From Trichoplax adhaerens (Eukaryota; Placozoa; Uniplacotomia; Trichoplacea; Trichoplacidae): a stretch of DNA of 64,000 nt. The translations under genes were made by a program, and so were the position numbers. This document shows, piece by piece, positions 36,601-47,665 of the stretch. Position 1 is the stretch's first letter. Each line of letters starts with the position of its first letter. The stretch covers positions 13,133,822-13,197,821 of the forward strand of contig NW_002060943.1 in assembly GCF_000150275.1 (NCBI RefSeq), written 5' to 3'. The notes under the pieces are model-generated. The model ran no database searches, had not been told where the DNA came from, and saw only the letters and a list, made by a program, of their open reading frames with translations.

Positions 36601-37208
36601 ATTTTTAAGTGTTCCAATGATTTCAAATGAGTCTGTTGTCACACTTGACACATTATCTGTTATCTCTTCTATTTGAGAGTTGACTTCATCAAGTTCTGTA
36701 GCTTCTTTTAAAGTTGCTTGAGGTATAGCATTAGCAATAATCTATTGTTACATACAAAATTTCTATCAGCTAAAGAGCACTATTTTATAGACAAACTTTA
36801 AGCTAATGTGACCATCACTATTTAAATCGTGGAATTAAAAATATCGTCACTATTTCTAAGATAATACAACAGCTCTGCTAGATATTAAGAGTGCTTTTGG
36901 CATTTAGCAAACTCAAGGATCATCAGTTGTATTTGGATATATTCAGATTTACATTTAGATACAAATAAAGCATCACTAATGCAAAGGATTTACGTATTAT
37001 TGCACATCATAAATCAACTTTCTCTCTCTATATCAACTGTCGATGTAGTTGTAGTTACCTCTGCAATATTATGGCCAATATAAGTATCACAGTTATTAAT
37101 GAATACACGAATTAATAACTTGCTTCTAATGTCTTCAATCGACGGCGATTTTTCTTCAATATTTTGCATCTTGATGAATTTGCTATTAGTAACAGTACGA
37201 ATAAGCAT
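30626..37208 (-). CDS. AK7: Adenylate kinase 7-like protein, copy b (24 coding exons)
   Basis: Predicted 729-aa paralog of copy a. Coding exons, 5' to 3': 37208-37059, 36741-36559, 36477-36369, 36219-36125, 36037-35961, 35833-35806, 35726-35643, 35548-35463, 35342-35252, 35100-35023, 34893-34807, 34729-34667, 34383-34252, 34033-33922, 33825-33755, 33627-33570, 33423-33361, 33187-33089, 32715-32620, 32454-32374, 32207-32155, 31999-31910, 31326-31168, 30670-30626. All junctions are GT-AG and in frame. The Rossmann-like N-terminal half ([11 protein letters not shown]), P-loop GPPAVGKS (386-393), DGYPK (487-491), a charged coiled-coil stretch and a Dpy-30 motif (about 681-722) are present. Twelve or more exons have exactly the length of their copy a counterparts. 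A 120-bp intron (35462-35343) splits what is one 177-nt exon in copy a. The N terminus is 30 residues longer; the internal Met14 is an alternative start. Confidence 0.9.
32287..32307. repeat. (TA)n microsatellite in an AK7 copy b intron
   Basis: A short run of alternating TA inside the intron between exons 32454-32374 and 32207-32155. No function is implied. Confidence 0.7.
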
Positions 37209-37911
37209 TTATTGCAGATTATATCTAATTAATGATATATATGTGAATATCTGCAATTGAATATTTACAACGATAAATTTACAACTGTTTTCAGATTACT
37301 AAATGTACTAGCTATTTTTGTTATGAAGCGATGCACAGTACTGGTACAAAATTACTGATAATCCATACATTTACTACAACTATTGGGAGTAATTTACCTT
37401 TAATTATAATGTAAGATCCAATTGCGAAATGCTTATTAGTATCTCGATGAACTTTATTAATCCACTTATCCTGACTTTCAGTTTACTGTAACAGCCAGTG
37501 TTTGTAATATACGTATATTGTATTAACAGCAGTTATTGTATTTCTCGTAGTTGATGAGATAGAGCATCATTTACTGTACATCATCGCCTCTAGTCTATCG
37601 CCTGTAAAGGATATCGCTGAGGAAAGTTAGAGTTTACGTTGCCATAGAGATCATTGTCAGGCATGCGTACAAACCTCCAAACAATAGAGTGAAGAAAAAA
37701 CTTTTACAGTGCTTTATATTGTAAATCTACCGTCGGAATTGCCTATCGATCTCTAGCTTGACTTTGTGATATAATGAACACTAAGGAATATTGCTGTATC
37801 GAACACTACCTTCCGTACAGTTTAGAGCCTACGGTACAGTCTCCAAAATCCACACGCCCGAACAGTACTCTACTTTTCAAATACAAAAATTAACATCAGA
37901 CATGGGAGTAG
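37209..37911. other. Intergenic DNA, 5' flank of AK7 copy b
   Basis: About 700 bp between the AK7 copy b start and the tRNA gene. It should contain the AK7 copy b promoter. No TATA box or ORF worth naming was found. Confidence 0.45.
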
Positions 37912-37993
37912 GCTGCGATGGCCGAGTGGTTAAGGCGTTGGACTTGAAATCCAATGGGATCTTCCCGCGTAGGTTCGAACCCTACTCGCAGCG
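37912..37993 (+). tRNA. tRNA-Ser (anticodon TGA)
   Basis: An 82-nt type II tRNA. Acceptor stem GCTGCGA (37912-37918) pairs with TCGCAGC (37986-37992), with discriminator G at 37993. The D arm holds the A box (TGGCCGAGTGG). Anticodon stem TTGGA/TCCAA encloses loop CTTGAAA with anticodon TGA at 37945-37947, reading UCA Ser codons. The long variable arm (GGGATCTTCCC) is typical of tRNA-Ser. The T arm GTAGGTTCGAACCCTAC contains the B box GGTTCGAACC. There is no intron and no encoded CCA, as expected for a eukaryotic nuclear gene. Confidence 0.97.
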
Positions 37994-38004
37994 AGGTGGA
38001 ATAA

Positions 38005-38013
38005 TTTTTTTTT
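38005..38013 (+). terminator. RNA polymerase III terminator of tRNA-Ser
   Basis: A run of nine T on the non-template strand, 12 bases after the tRNA 3' end. This is the standard Pol III stop signal. Confidence 0.9.
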
Positions 38014-38164
38014 CCTATTTTTAGTTCTTAATTTCAAATCGTTAGTCCCATTAGCAGGAAGTTGTAGAATAGCAATATACAATTTAGCTATGACTGCTAG
38101 TACTAGTTGTTGTATAGTTGTCCGAAACGATAAGTTGTTGTCTTATTGATTAACGTACTGAATC

Positions 38165-38475
38165 AGGGGTTGGAAAGAGGAAAGAAGTGGGCGATGCCAT
38201 ACGTCAAAGTGTGGACATAATCGACTCTAGGATAACAGATTATTTACATATCATGCAAGTTTATAATTAATATTTCTGTTTAATAGAACAAAACGAGTGG
38301 ATCGATAGCTTGGAGCCAGGGGTAGGAAAGGGGAAGGAAGTGGGCAATGCCATACGTCGAAGTGTGGACAATAATCAGCTCTAGGACAACAGATTATTTA
38401 CCGTAAATACGGTGCAAGTTTAAAATTAGTATTTCCGTTTAACGGAATAAAACGAGTGGATCGACAGCTTGGAGC
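38165..38475. repeat. Two-copy ~153 bp direct repeat
   Basis: GAAGTGGGC(G/A)ATGCCATACG occurs near 38184 and 38337. Both copies continue with AGTGTGGAC, ACAGATTATTTAC and AACGAGTGGATCGA(T/C)AGCTTGGAGC. There is no coding potential. It lies just downstream of the tRNA gene. Confidence 0.8.
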
Positions 38476-41400
38476 TAGCTAAGGACCGGCTAGTTTATCA
38501 TTTTTGAGACCTATATGATTAGAATTAATGAAATATAATTATAGTTGTTGTTGTTGAGTGTCGTGGATATAGCCACGTTCTTCTCTTTTTGGGTACAAGT
38601 TGGGGAAATTCGATTATGGCTGAGAGGTTGGGAGGACGGGGGAGTACTTTTGACGATTAAAGACTGGAAACTGTCACAAATTTATTTACAGCGGTAACTA
38701 GAAAATTAAGTCGATTAAATCGGAGAGAGATTGAAATGTTTAGTCCTCCTATAGGACATGGATTGATTTTAAGAATATACTTGCACAATGGCATTTACAG
38801 ACATGTAGAGCGGTATAGTATCATTTGGTGAAGTATTTTGGACGCGTATACCTAAAATTTTAGTAATACTTGCACAGATCATTGCCCATGTCTTAATTCT
38901 ACTATCGGAAAACACATTCATTCCTAATCATGCTACTATCGACAGTAAAATATGGTCAATGATCTGTCATAAAATGAATGTTAACTATCGCATCACAATA
39001 TCACATCTTACTCTTGTCAATTTTAGGTCATCATGGAGAACGATCGCACTATTAAAAATGTTGTGTGATTAATCTTCACGTCTGTACGCGATTGACTAAA
39101 TGACTAAATTAATCAATCAGCTGTGAGGACTGTGCTTTCAGTATGAGCCTGCATGGCTAGCATTTCTGTAACTTGGCTCCTATGACGTCGCATGCAGCTG
39201 TCCCTTACTTTCATATTTTGAGCTGGAAAGTTTACTTATGGCTAATGATAGTATTATTAAAGCTCTTAACTTAAAGCTTTTAATTTTAAATGGATCAAGA
39301 AACAATGATAGCACCAATATTAGCGAGATTTCTAAAAGTAAAGGGCACTACAAACTATAGAATATTTAAATTTTCTAATTTAAAGTATGATAGTTTTAAA
39401 ATCTTCGACGATGTTAAATTATAATATAATTTAAGGCATTAATTATATCTAGTAGATCTCTAGTAAGATGATGTTTAGGTCTGTGAGTAGCACATGAGCT
39501 AATAAACAAAATTTATTTGCACTATCAAGGTAATAGTTATCCCATAAATATCAAGATACTGGAAAAACAGAATACTACGATTACGCAGGATAGAATAATC
39601 CAGCGATTGTGTTAGAAACTACGGTATCGGGTGGTTATCCCCTGCTCAAATAAAATAATAGTATAATCTAATTTGTAATGTTTACGATAACTCCAAATTT
39701 TAAAAGGGATCTTGAACGTATGTATATGTTAGCTTGACTGGTAAACAGGAATTGCAAGTTAATATTGCGTTTATATTCTAACAAATTGATATACGGTGAT
39801 ACAGTATTAGTATTCAGAGTATGATGCTATCCTGTTTACCTTCGAGAGGCATCGAGACAGTCAAATTTATCGAATAGTTCCCTACATACTAGCTATGGTA
39901 AAGTAATTAAATATTGCTACAGCCCTGTTATCGATATCCAGCCATTAATTTACAATTACCTATAAGCTAATATTAACATATTATTATGAGGGCAGAATTA
40001 TTATCCCTTAACCAAAGGTCATCATTCCAAACTTGTTTAAAGGCATTGAATTTGCAAATATTAAACGTAGAAAGAAATATTCAATTCTATCGGTACGTGC
40101 CGAACATATAATAGAGTGAGTATTCACACGTTAATATTAAGACAACATATTTAAATTGTCTCTTCTGGATAAAATTATGAATTTGTTATTGATTATATTT
40201 ACTCAATGCACGCCGTTATCATATGGGACGCATTGCTTGAGGAAGCATTTTCTGCTGGGGTCAATATAAAGTTCAGTTTAATGCGCTGTTGATCATAATT
40301 TTTGTATCATATGTTTCTTAGCCAATCATATCATATACTGTGATCTGAAGTACATGCTAATTAAGATTATTCCTACACAGTTTTAATCATTTTCTGCTTC
40401 TCTTGATCTCGTTGACAAGTCAATCAGGATTGTCCATAGGTAGGTGAAATCCTTGGTAGTCGATTAGTTTTTCAAAGTGTTGCGTGCTAAATTCTCACCA
40501 TGCACATTAAACTTGATTCTCACCTTATAATGATAGATTAGATTAAATTTCATTTTAACAATGTTGCAAAGATCAGGTTTGGTCCTAAATTGATCCTCAA
40601 ATATATTAAATATCCCATAAATTATATTTACCTTTGACCACTACAGTTGTGGCACTCTCAATAGTCGATGATTTTTGCCTTTAAGAGAAAATATTTTAAT
40701 TCTATGCCAAGAGACTCTTTCATCGTACTTTAGTTTTTCCTTAGCAATTCATGTTATTTGCCACGCTTATGACTATTTTTCTAAGAGATTGTACAATTTA
40801 CCTGTCTTATTATTTGCTGCACTCATAACTTTCTCTAAAAAACTTTATATTTTTCCTGTTACACTTATAATTATTTCCTCTCAAGATTCTGCATTTTATA
40901 ATGTGTTCAAAGAAATGAAAATTCACATCTGCTATAATCAGTAACTACAGTATACTGTTAAAATTTATCCAAAATCTGTTGCAAATAATAACCAAAAAAT
41001 TAAAAGATGACAATCATTTCTTAAATTAGACGCGTATCTGTATGCACTCCGATACACCTATGGATAGTCATGATATATCTTGTCTGCGAACCTTCATGCG
41101 GTGCCTTTGTTAAATGCTAGTATAATACTTTGATCTTATAATTACATCAACACAAACACAGTACTTATAATAGCAGTTGCTAGCACTTAAATATGTTTAA
41201 GTCGACTAATAGCTATTCTTATACCTAACAGTACCGCTAATAAAGTGTTATAAGCTTAGACGGATCTTATGTTCTCATTTTCCATATGTGAGTGAATTGC
41301 AACCAGTTAATTTTTTTTAGCTGTATTTCTCATCAGTTTAAAACTAATTACTATCATCACGTCAGAAATTAATTAGTAATAATCTTACGATACGAAAACT

Positions 41401-42036
41401 TTCATGCATCAGCGTGTGTTCCTTTTAAATTTTACGGTCAGCTAATCCCTATGACGTGTATTTTCGTATTTGCCACAAATGCAAGACCAATAACTGTTAT
41501 CCATTTTAAGGAAAGATCAGTAAATGTTATGCAATTTAAATATTTCTATACTTATCTGCATCTCGGTTTTCTTGCATATTTCCCAATTAGCAAAGTCTTA
41601 AAAATTGTCTATTGATATTTACTACTAATGCAAAGCTGGTTAATGTCGTCGAGCTAGGAAATGATTTAAAAGTACCTTGAGTGCAGCGCCTACACTTTCC
41701 CATATGTTTCTCAACCAACCCAACTTTATAATGCATATCTGAAATTGTCACTCGTAGCACAGCACTATAACGCATACCCGGAATAGCTCAATCTTCAGAG
41801 ATTGAATGATTCTTTAGCAATAATTAGATTGCTATTTATAAATGCCTTCTCTTTTATCCACATACTGAAGAACCAGCAACATTTACGTAATACATAACTG
41901 ACTATGCCATTCATTAAAGCAGCATTAGTTGCTTAGCAGTATGTTAAGTGCATAGGTATAACAGCATCCAAAAGCCATGTAGCCACATACCGGTACGCGT
42001 TATAATAATTAACCTCGAATTTGTAATTTCTCTTTT
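38476..42036. other. Intergenic DNA, no gene recognised
   Basis: About 3.5 kb between the 153-bp repeat and GH13 gene 1. Frames of 60-90 codons (for example near 40675 and 41587) begin at non-ATG codons or lack any motif. No array or RNA gene was seen. Confidence 0.5.
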
Positions 42037-42069
42037 ATGATTCTTTGGTTGATACTATTCAAGATCAAA

Positions 42070-43947
42070 ATGGCTGACGTGGCCTCAGTAAAGATAGAGG
42101 ACGGAACATTGGATACGGAAGAAGCTGCGTATCGCAACAGAAGAAGACGATGCTATGTTTTCGTCTTCCTCGTAATTTGTATCATTGGAGCTGCAATCCT
42201 GTTATTGGTTGCTTTCACGACTGGACCTAGCAATAGCTTGAAGACTAATTTACGTGGAAGGGAATTTACCTACCACCCAACATGTGATCAAAACTTACAA
42301 TGGTGGCAAACCAGCATTATCTATCAAATTTACCCTCGATCATTCCAAGACAGTAATAACGATGGTGTTGGCGATTTGAAAGGGATTGAACAACGTTTAA
42401 GCCATTTCAAAGATATTCATGTTGATGCAGTGTGGTTAAGTCCTATGTTTAAATCACCGATGAAAGATTTCGGTTATGATGTGTCCGATTATACGGATGT
42501 CGATCCTATTTTTGGTAACATGGCTGATTTCGATAGTTTATTAGCTGCTATGCAAAAGCAAGGAATTAAATTAATTCTTGATTTCGTACCCAATCATTCA
42601 TCTGACCAACATGAATGGTTTATTGAAAGTAGATCGAGTTTAAATAATCCTAAACGTCAATGGTACATGTGGGCAGAACCGAAAGGTATGGATGCCGATA
42701 ATAACCCTATTCCACCCAATAATTGGATATCCGTTTTCAGTGGCTCTATGTGGGAATTCGATAACAAGACAAATCAATTTTATTTACATCAATTTTTAGT
42801 TGAACAACCCGATTTAAATTATACTAATCCTGAAGTTGTTGAAGCATCGAAGAATGTATTAAGATTTTGGCTAAATAAAGGTGTTGATGGCTTCCGTATT
42901 GATGCCATTAAGCATGTTTATGAAAATCCTAAATTACCTGATGAAGTCCCAGATCCGAATTACCGTCCTGGTGTTGATGCACCTTACAGCTCGTTGATCC
43001 ATAATGAAACCACTGATTTCCCACCATTACACTGGTTAAATCGCCAATGGCGTTCTGTATTTGATGAGTACTCTAAAACCAAGCCAAGATTTGCTGTTGG
43101 CGAAGCTTACGATCCCATTGATATCATCATGTTATATTATGGTACCCAACAACAGCCAGAATTTCATTTCCCATTCAACTTTTTCTTACTCACATTGCCT
43201 AAATGGACAGGTAATACATTAAATCAAACAGTCCATGACTGGATGTCTAAAATGCCAGCATGCGGTTGGCCTAACTGGGTGGTAGGTAATCACGATAACC
43301 ATCGTATCTCCAATCGTCGTGGTCCTAAATTAGTTAAAGCTGTCAATGCTGTCAATTTGCTCTTGCCTGGTACACCAACTACCTACTACGGTGAAGAAAT
43401 TAATATGCGGAATGTCAAGATTTCATTAGCTGATACTCAAGATCCTTTTGGCCTACAAAATCCCGACATTTATGAGTCCGTTTCGCGTGATCCTGAGCGA
43501 ACACCAATGCAATGGGATGATAGTCCAAATGCTGGTTTCTCCGCTTCTGGTATTAAAACATGGCTACCTATTGCTGACGACTACAAAAGTGTCAATGTTA
43601 AGGTTGAGAAAGCAAATCCAAATTCTCATCTCAATTTTTATCGTAGCCTAGCAACATTGCGCCAGAGTAGTCCGGCATGGCGTTATCCGAACTACCGAGC
43701 TGTCTATGCCGATGATAGTTTATTCGCATTCTTAAGATTTCACTCAACTGATTCTCATGCTTTCCTTGTCACGGTTAACTTAGGCTCTGCTACAATTACT
43801 CGCGATCTCTCCATGGTTTCTGATGTCGGCACAGTTCGATTAGCGAGTAATCCAGCCCTTACTGGCGAGGTTAATTTACATCAAGTTACCTTGACATCTG
43901 GTGAAGTAGTAGTCTATCAGATTAATCAGTCTAGTGGTGGTCATTAA
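42070..43947 (+). CDS. Type II membrane GH13 alpha-glucosidase / SLC3-like protein, gene 1
   Basis: Single-exon gene. The frame opens at ATG 42037, but the ATG at 42070 has a better context (AAAATGGCT) and gives 625 aa; numbering here is from 42037. A short cytosolic N terminus with basic RNRRRR (33-38) precedes a transmembrane helix (about 39-61), then an extracellular GH13 TIM barrel: YQIYPRSFQDSNNDGVGD, DFVPNHSSD, nucleophile D289 in FRID, acid/base E356 in GEAYD, and D420 in GNHDN. A beta-sandwich ends the protein. All three GH13 catalytic carboxylates are present, as in maltases and unlike human rBAT (SLC3A1) or 4F2hc, so alpha-1,4-glucosidase activity is plausible. The anchor-plus-GH13 plan is that of SLC3 amino-acid-transporter heavy chains, and C83 lies near where those bind a light chain. 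Enzyme, heavy chain or both cannot be decided here. Confidence 0.92.
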   Translation: MADVASVKIEDGTLDTEEAAYRNRRRRCYVFVFLVICIIGAAILLLVAFTTGPSNSLKTNLRGREFTYHPTCDQNLQWWQTSIIYQIYPRSFQDSNNDGVGDLKGIEQRLSHFKDIHVDAVWLSPMFKSPMKDFGYDVSDYTDVDPIFGNMADFDSLLAAMQKQGIKLILDFVPNHSSDQHEWFIESRSSLNNPKRQWYMWAEPKGMDADNNPIPPNNWISVFSGSMWEFDNKTNQFYLHQFLVEQPDLNYTNPEVVEASKNVLRFWLNKGVDGFRIDAIKHVYENPKLPDEVPDPNYRPGVDAPYSSLIHNETTDFPPLHWLNRQWRSVFDEYSKTKPRFAVGEAYDPIDIIMLYYGTQQQPEFHFPFNFFLLTLPKWTGNTLNQTVHDWMSKMPACGWPNWVVGNHDNHRISNRRGPKLVKAVNAVNLLLPGTPTTYYGEEINMRNVKISLADTQDPFGLQNPDIYESVSRDPERTPMQWDDSPNAGFSASGIKTWLPIADDYKSVNVKVEKANPNSHLNFYRSLATLRQSSPAWRYPNYRAVYADDSLFAFLRFHSTDSHAFLVTVNLGSATITRDLSMVSDVGTVRLASNPALTGEVNLHQVTLTSGEVVVYQINQSSGGH

Positions 43948-44500
43948 TTGAATCTTTTGATCCAGCGATGATTTCATCCATCCGTTCTTATTCCTTGCTA
44001 AGACTCCATCATTGATGTGATAGAGTCAGTTTTTCGCTACCTAATATAGATACCTTACCGCAATCATGTTAACTAATTTATTTAATCTATTGGTATGCAA
44101 TTTTACTTTATTGATTAGAATTCTACGTACTTATTCAAGTTAGTGTAAGAGTGTGTATGCCTAAATAATGGCTATCGTAGTCATGTGTAGGGGATGATAT
44201 TGCTGTGTGACTTTTTATGTTAAGTCTTGTACTTGTTGCGTCATGTAGACTCTTTCTCTTTTACGTAATTATTTTCTAGTAATAGAATCTATAGCATTCT
44301 TCTACCTAGATCCACGACTCTTCTCTCAATACATTTAGCAGGCTGGCCTACCTAAACTAGTGAAATTTTGACTAAATATTGAATGGATGATATCTGATAA
44401 TAAAATTGTTGATATTTGCCTTTAAATACTTCTAGATGTATACTGAATCATTATGCGTTCAGTGAATTACCTGCTTGCAGTTGGAATGATGTTTACAATT
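43948..44500. other. 3' flank of GH13 gene 1
   Basis: Contains an AATAAA at 44399-44404, about 450 bases past the stop and a possible poly(A) signal. Nothing else was recognised before the satellite that starts near 44510. Confidence 0.4.
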
Positions 44501-44509
44501 GTTCAACAT

Positions 44510-45880
44510 CTGTTAAGACAAAATCTTTTAAGAATGACACATTTTATATACAGTACACTATATTGATATGTTAACCAACCCTGAGCCTGCAATCTAAGCA
44601 AGGTAATTTAAATTAGAGGGATATTCAATGGTAATGATATTTGCAATTTAAAAATGTCAGTTGAGATAGAATGGTTCTAAAATAAGGTATTTTCCATCGA
44701 CTGCTCTGTTACATTGATCGACTTTGAGTATGCAGCCCGTATTAATTTAGATTATAAAAATTAATCCGAGAAAATAATTTCAATTTCCCCCTAAAATTAG
44801 GGTAGAATGATTCTACCATAAAGCATTCTGCACGTACCATATTGATGTAATGGTTGATTTGAGCAAGCAATAAGTTGTTCAGCAAATTCAGTTAAAAATA
44901 AACTTTAAAAGCAATACTATTTATGATTAGATTATATCAATGAGAGTAAAAGGATTCTACAATAATGAATTCTGCACGTAGCATATTGAGATATTGCTTG
45001 CTTTGAGCGCGTAATCGGTTTTGTAGAAAATTTCGATCAAAAACAAATTTACTAGTAACAATATTTATAATAGCAAAATCCTAGACAAGGCTAGATGATT
45101 CTTGCATAACATATTTTGCATATACTAGGTTGATATGCAGGTCAATATTGACCATGCAATCTAAAGTATAACCACTTAAATTAAAAAATTTTTTTAGATT
45201 TTTGATATATATAATGCTAAATATTAGTTTAGACAAATGATTCTAGAATAATGCACTTTGCATGTACTGAACTACTATGTTGATTGATTTTGAGCAGGTA
45301 GTCTATAGCAAGAGATTGAGAAAGTAATCAAAGGTGATAATATTGGAAAAATTTAGAACAAAAATGATTCTTGAAGAACATATTTTTGCATGCACTATAT
45401 TGATATTATGCGTATTTTGGTTGAAATTCGAGCATATCTGCGAAATCTTTGGCAATTAAGAATCAATCCTATTCAGAATTAATTATAGTTCAAATATATG
45501 AATTAAGATAGAATCATTCCTGAATAACGTTATTTACATTTACTGTATCGATTGATTAACTTTGGGTATGGAATCGATAGTGTTTTAGATTGGAAGAATG
45601 ATATTCAAAGGTAATGATTTTTTTCGATTAGGAATATTAGTTAAGGCAAAGTTATTCTCAATTAACGTACTTTGCACCCGCCGTTTTGATACTATACATA
45701 TATTGATCCATATTGAAAATATATACGTGCAGGATCTACAGCAATTTGGAACAAAATAGCATTCATTAATAGTTACAATTGAAACAAAGTCAATCTGGGC
45801 AGAATTATTCTTAAACAATATATTTTACATGTACTCTACTGATACATTGATCGACTTGGAGACTCCATCTAAAAAAACTT
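44510..45880. repeat. Degenerate ~144 bp satellite, about ten units
   Basis: The recurring pattern is (G)ATTCT-NN-(A)ATAA-N-GNATTTTGCATGTACT-ATATTGAT, then GATTGACTTTGAGCATGCAATCT. It appears near 44511, 44672, 44808, 44952, 45096, 45240, 45366, 45513, 45653 and 45805. Four consecutive starts are exactly 144 bp apart; the other spacings range from 126 to about 160. Units are strongly diverged from one another, so the array is old. There is no coding capacity. Confidence 0.75.
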
Positions 45881-47160
45881 AGAGCAGGAAAAGTATTCAG
45901 AGCTTGTAAGTCAGTAGATCATCAATTATTTTGCAATATGTACGTGGTAGAATACGTTAACTGAAGACTCAGTAATATGCCGACATAGTTAAAATGTACA
46001 ATTCGGCAATTTACTGTAAATGTTTAGCTTACTACCAATATATGCGCAAATTTGCATACGAGACGGAAATTTTTGAATAGCAGTCTTGTGCATTATTAAA
46101 TTATCATTAAGAAATTGGAATATGGGATTAAAATTTGATATAAAAATGAATGAATTATTGCATCTAGTAATTTTATGAAATACCTAAGGGTACATTTATT
46201 ATAAATTGGATCCATACATATTTTCTAGATAACTTTATCCCAATAAAAAGTGTCGTAAATTTTAATAGATGAAAACTATGAACTAAAACAGTTACTTACT
46301 CGTTAACAATTGCAGCTGGTGACATTGATCATTGCTATTATGTTGAGCATAATGATAATAAAAGTTCTTATAACGAGAAAAATTGCATTGGATGTTGTAC
46401 ACTATAAAAGAAGACAATAATATGGGGAATCGGTATACGTTATTGAAGTACTTTCTTTATTACTTTGTTTCATCATAAAATAGTTGTTTTATGATATGGA
46501 ACATTGGATAGTAATTTATATTTCAGAAAGAAATTTAGTATTTGACTTTGGCGTATTAATATTTAATAATACTATAAATGAATTTTTAATTTTCGGAGAA
46601 AATCGTTCTATTTATTATTGCTGATGTACAGCAAGTCAACTTTTATTAGTTTCTATGTTATGTACATTTTATTAACTGTTGCTATCGTTGACTAATTTTT
46701 TCCCCACATGTAACCCATCTAACGGATATGATCACTGATTGCAATTTTATTATAAACAAAAATCATAGTGATGATATTTATTGCATAGATAGAAGCATTG
46801 CTTGTAGGATTAGACGCTGTTAGTTTTATTTTCAAGTTTTTGGATTGAAAACTTTAAGAATAGAGTTTTGTTTCAGTAAAAGCAAGCCCATCCTTTCGTT
46901 AGGAAGAAAATGAGTTTGGCTGACATAATAATTTCTATTCCTTTCCTTTGAGCGAAGAGGCAATGTTTGATAAACAATCTTTGTCATAGTAACGAAACAC
47001 AATCTACTTTAATGAATATCATAAAATTTATATCAAATTAAAAGACCTCAATATTATTGAACGATTAATTTATAATTGTAGAAATATCGATACTCAAAAA
47101 ATTTATACGTAGTATAAAATATTAAAATAGTTAATCTACTTTATTTAAGCATCGCATAAT
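45881..47160. other. Intergenic DNA, no gene recognised
   Basis: AT-rich sequence between the 144-bp satellite and the 282-bp repeat. Neither strand shows a supportable coding region. Confidence 0.5.
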
Positions 47161-47169
47161 ATGAATGTA

Positions 47170-47665
47170 CTACATGGAAGGCTGTCTTTATTTGACGATC
47201 ATTGTTATTAACCGAAAGTATTAATAAACGGTTCATGTATAAACTCTTACTAGGTTTGATATTACGTCTGGTTGCTTCTCAAGCTGTGTTTTTGCTTAAT
47301 GAAAAAAAGGCATGAAAGAACAATTAGTTAAGATAGTTAATAATTAATTAATGTATGCCTAGTTAAGTAAGTGATCTATGCTATAGAAAATACTCTATTG
47401 ATATTAGATGGAAGGGTCATATGGAAACAATGTAGCAAGTGAAAGGTATTAGCTGTCTTAGCATAGTGATCATTGATATTAAGCAAAGATATTGATCAAA
47501 GGTTCATTATATTAATCCAAGATATATTTTACATTGTATGCGATTACTTTTTAGGCTGTCTGGCTGTAGTTTTTAGCTAACGAAAAGAGCAGAATGGAAG
47601 ATTAGTCAGTCGAGATAGTTCATAATTAATAAATATCTACATAGTTAAGTAAGTGATCTATGCTT
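47170..47665. repeat. Two-copy ~282 bp diverged direct repeat
   Basis: AGTTAAGTAAGTGATCTATGCT occurs at 47361 and 47643. The preceding sequences are also related (GATCATTG..ATTAA, GGTTCAT, then AGATAGTTNATAATTAAT). The two copies are clearly diverged from each other. Confidence 0.65.

Noticed and set aside
37791-38024. 77-codon ORF overlapping the tRNA
   Set aside because: The frame simply reads through the tRNA-Ser gene and its flanks.
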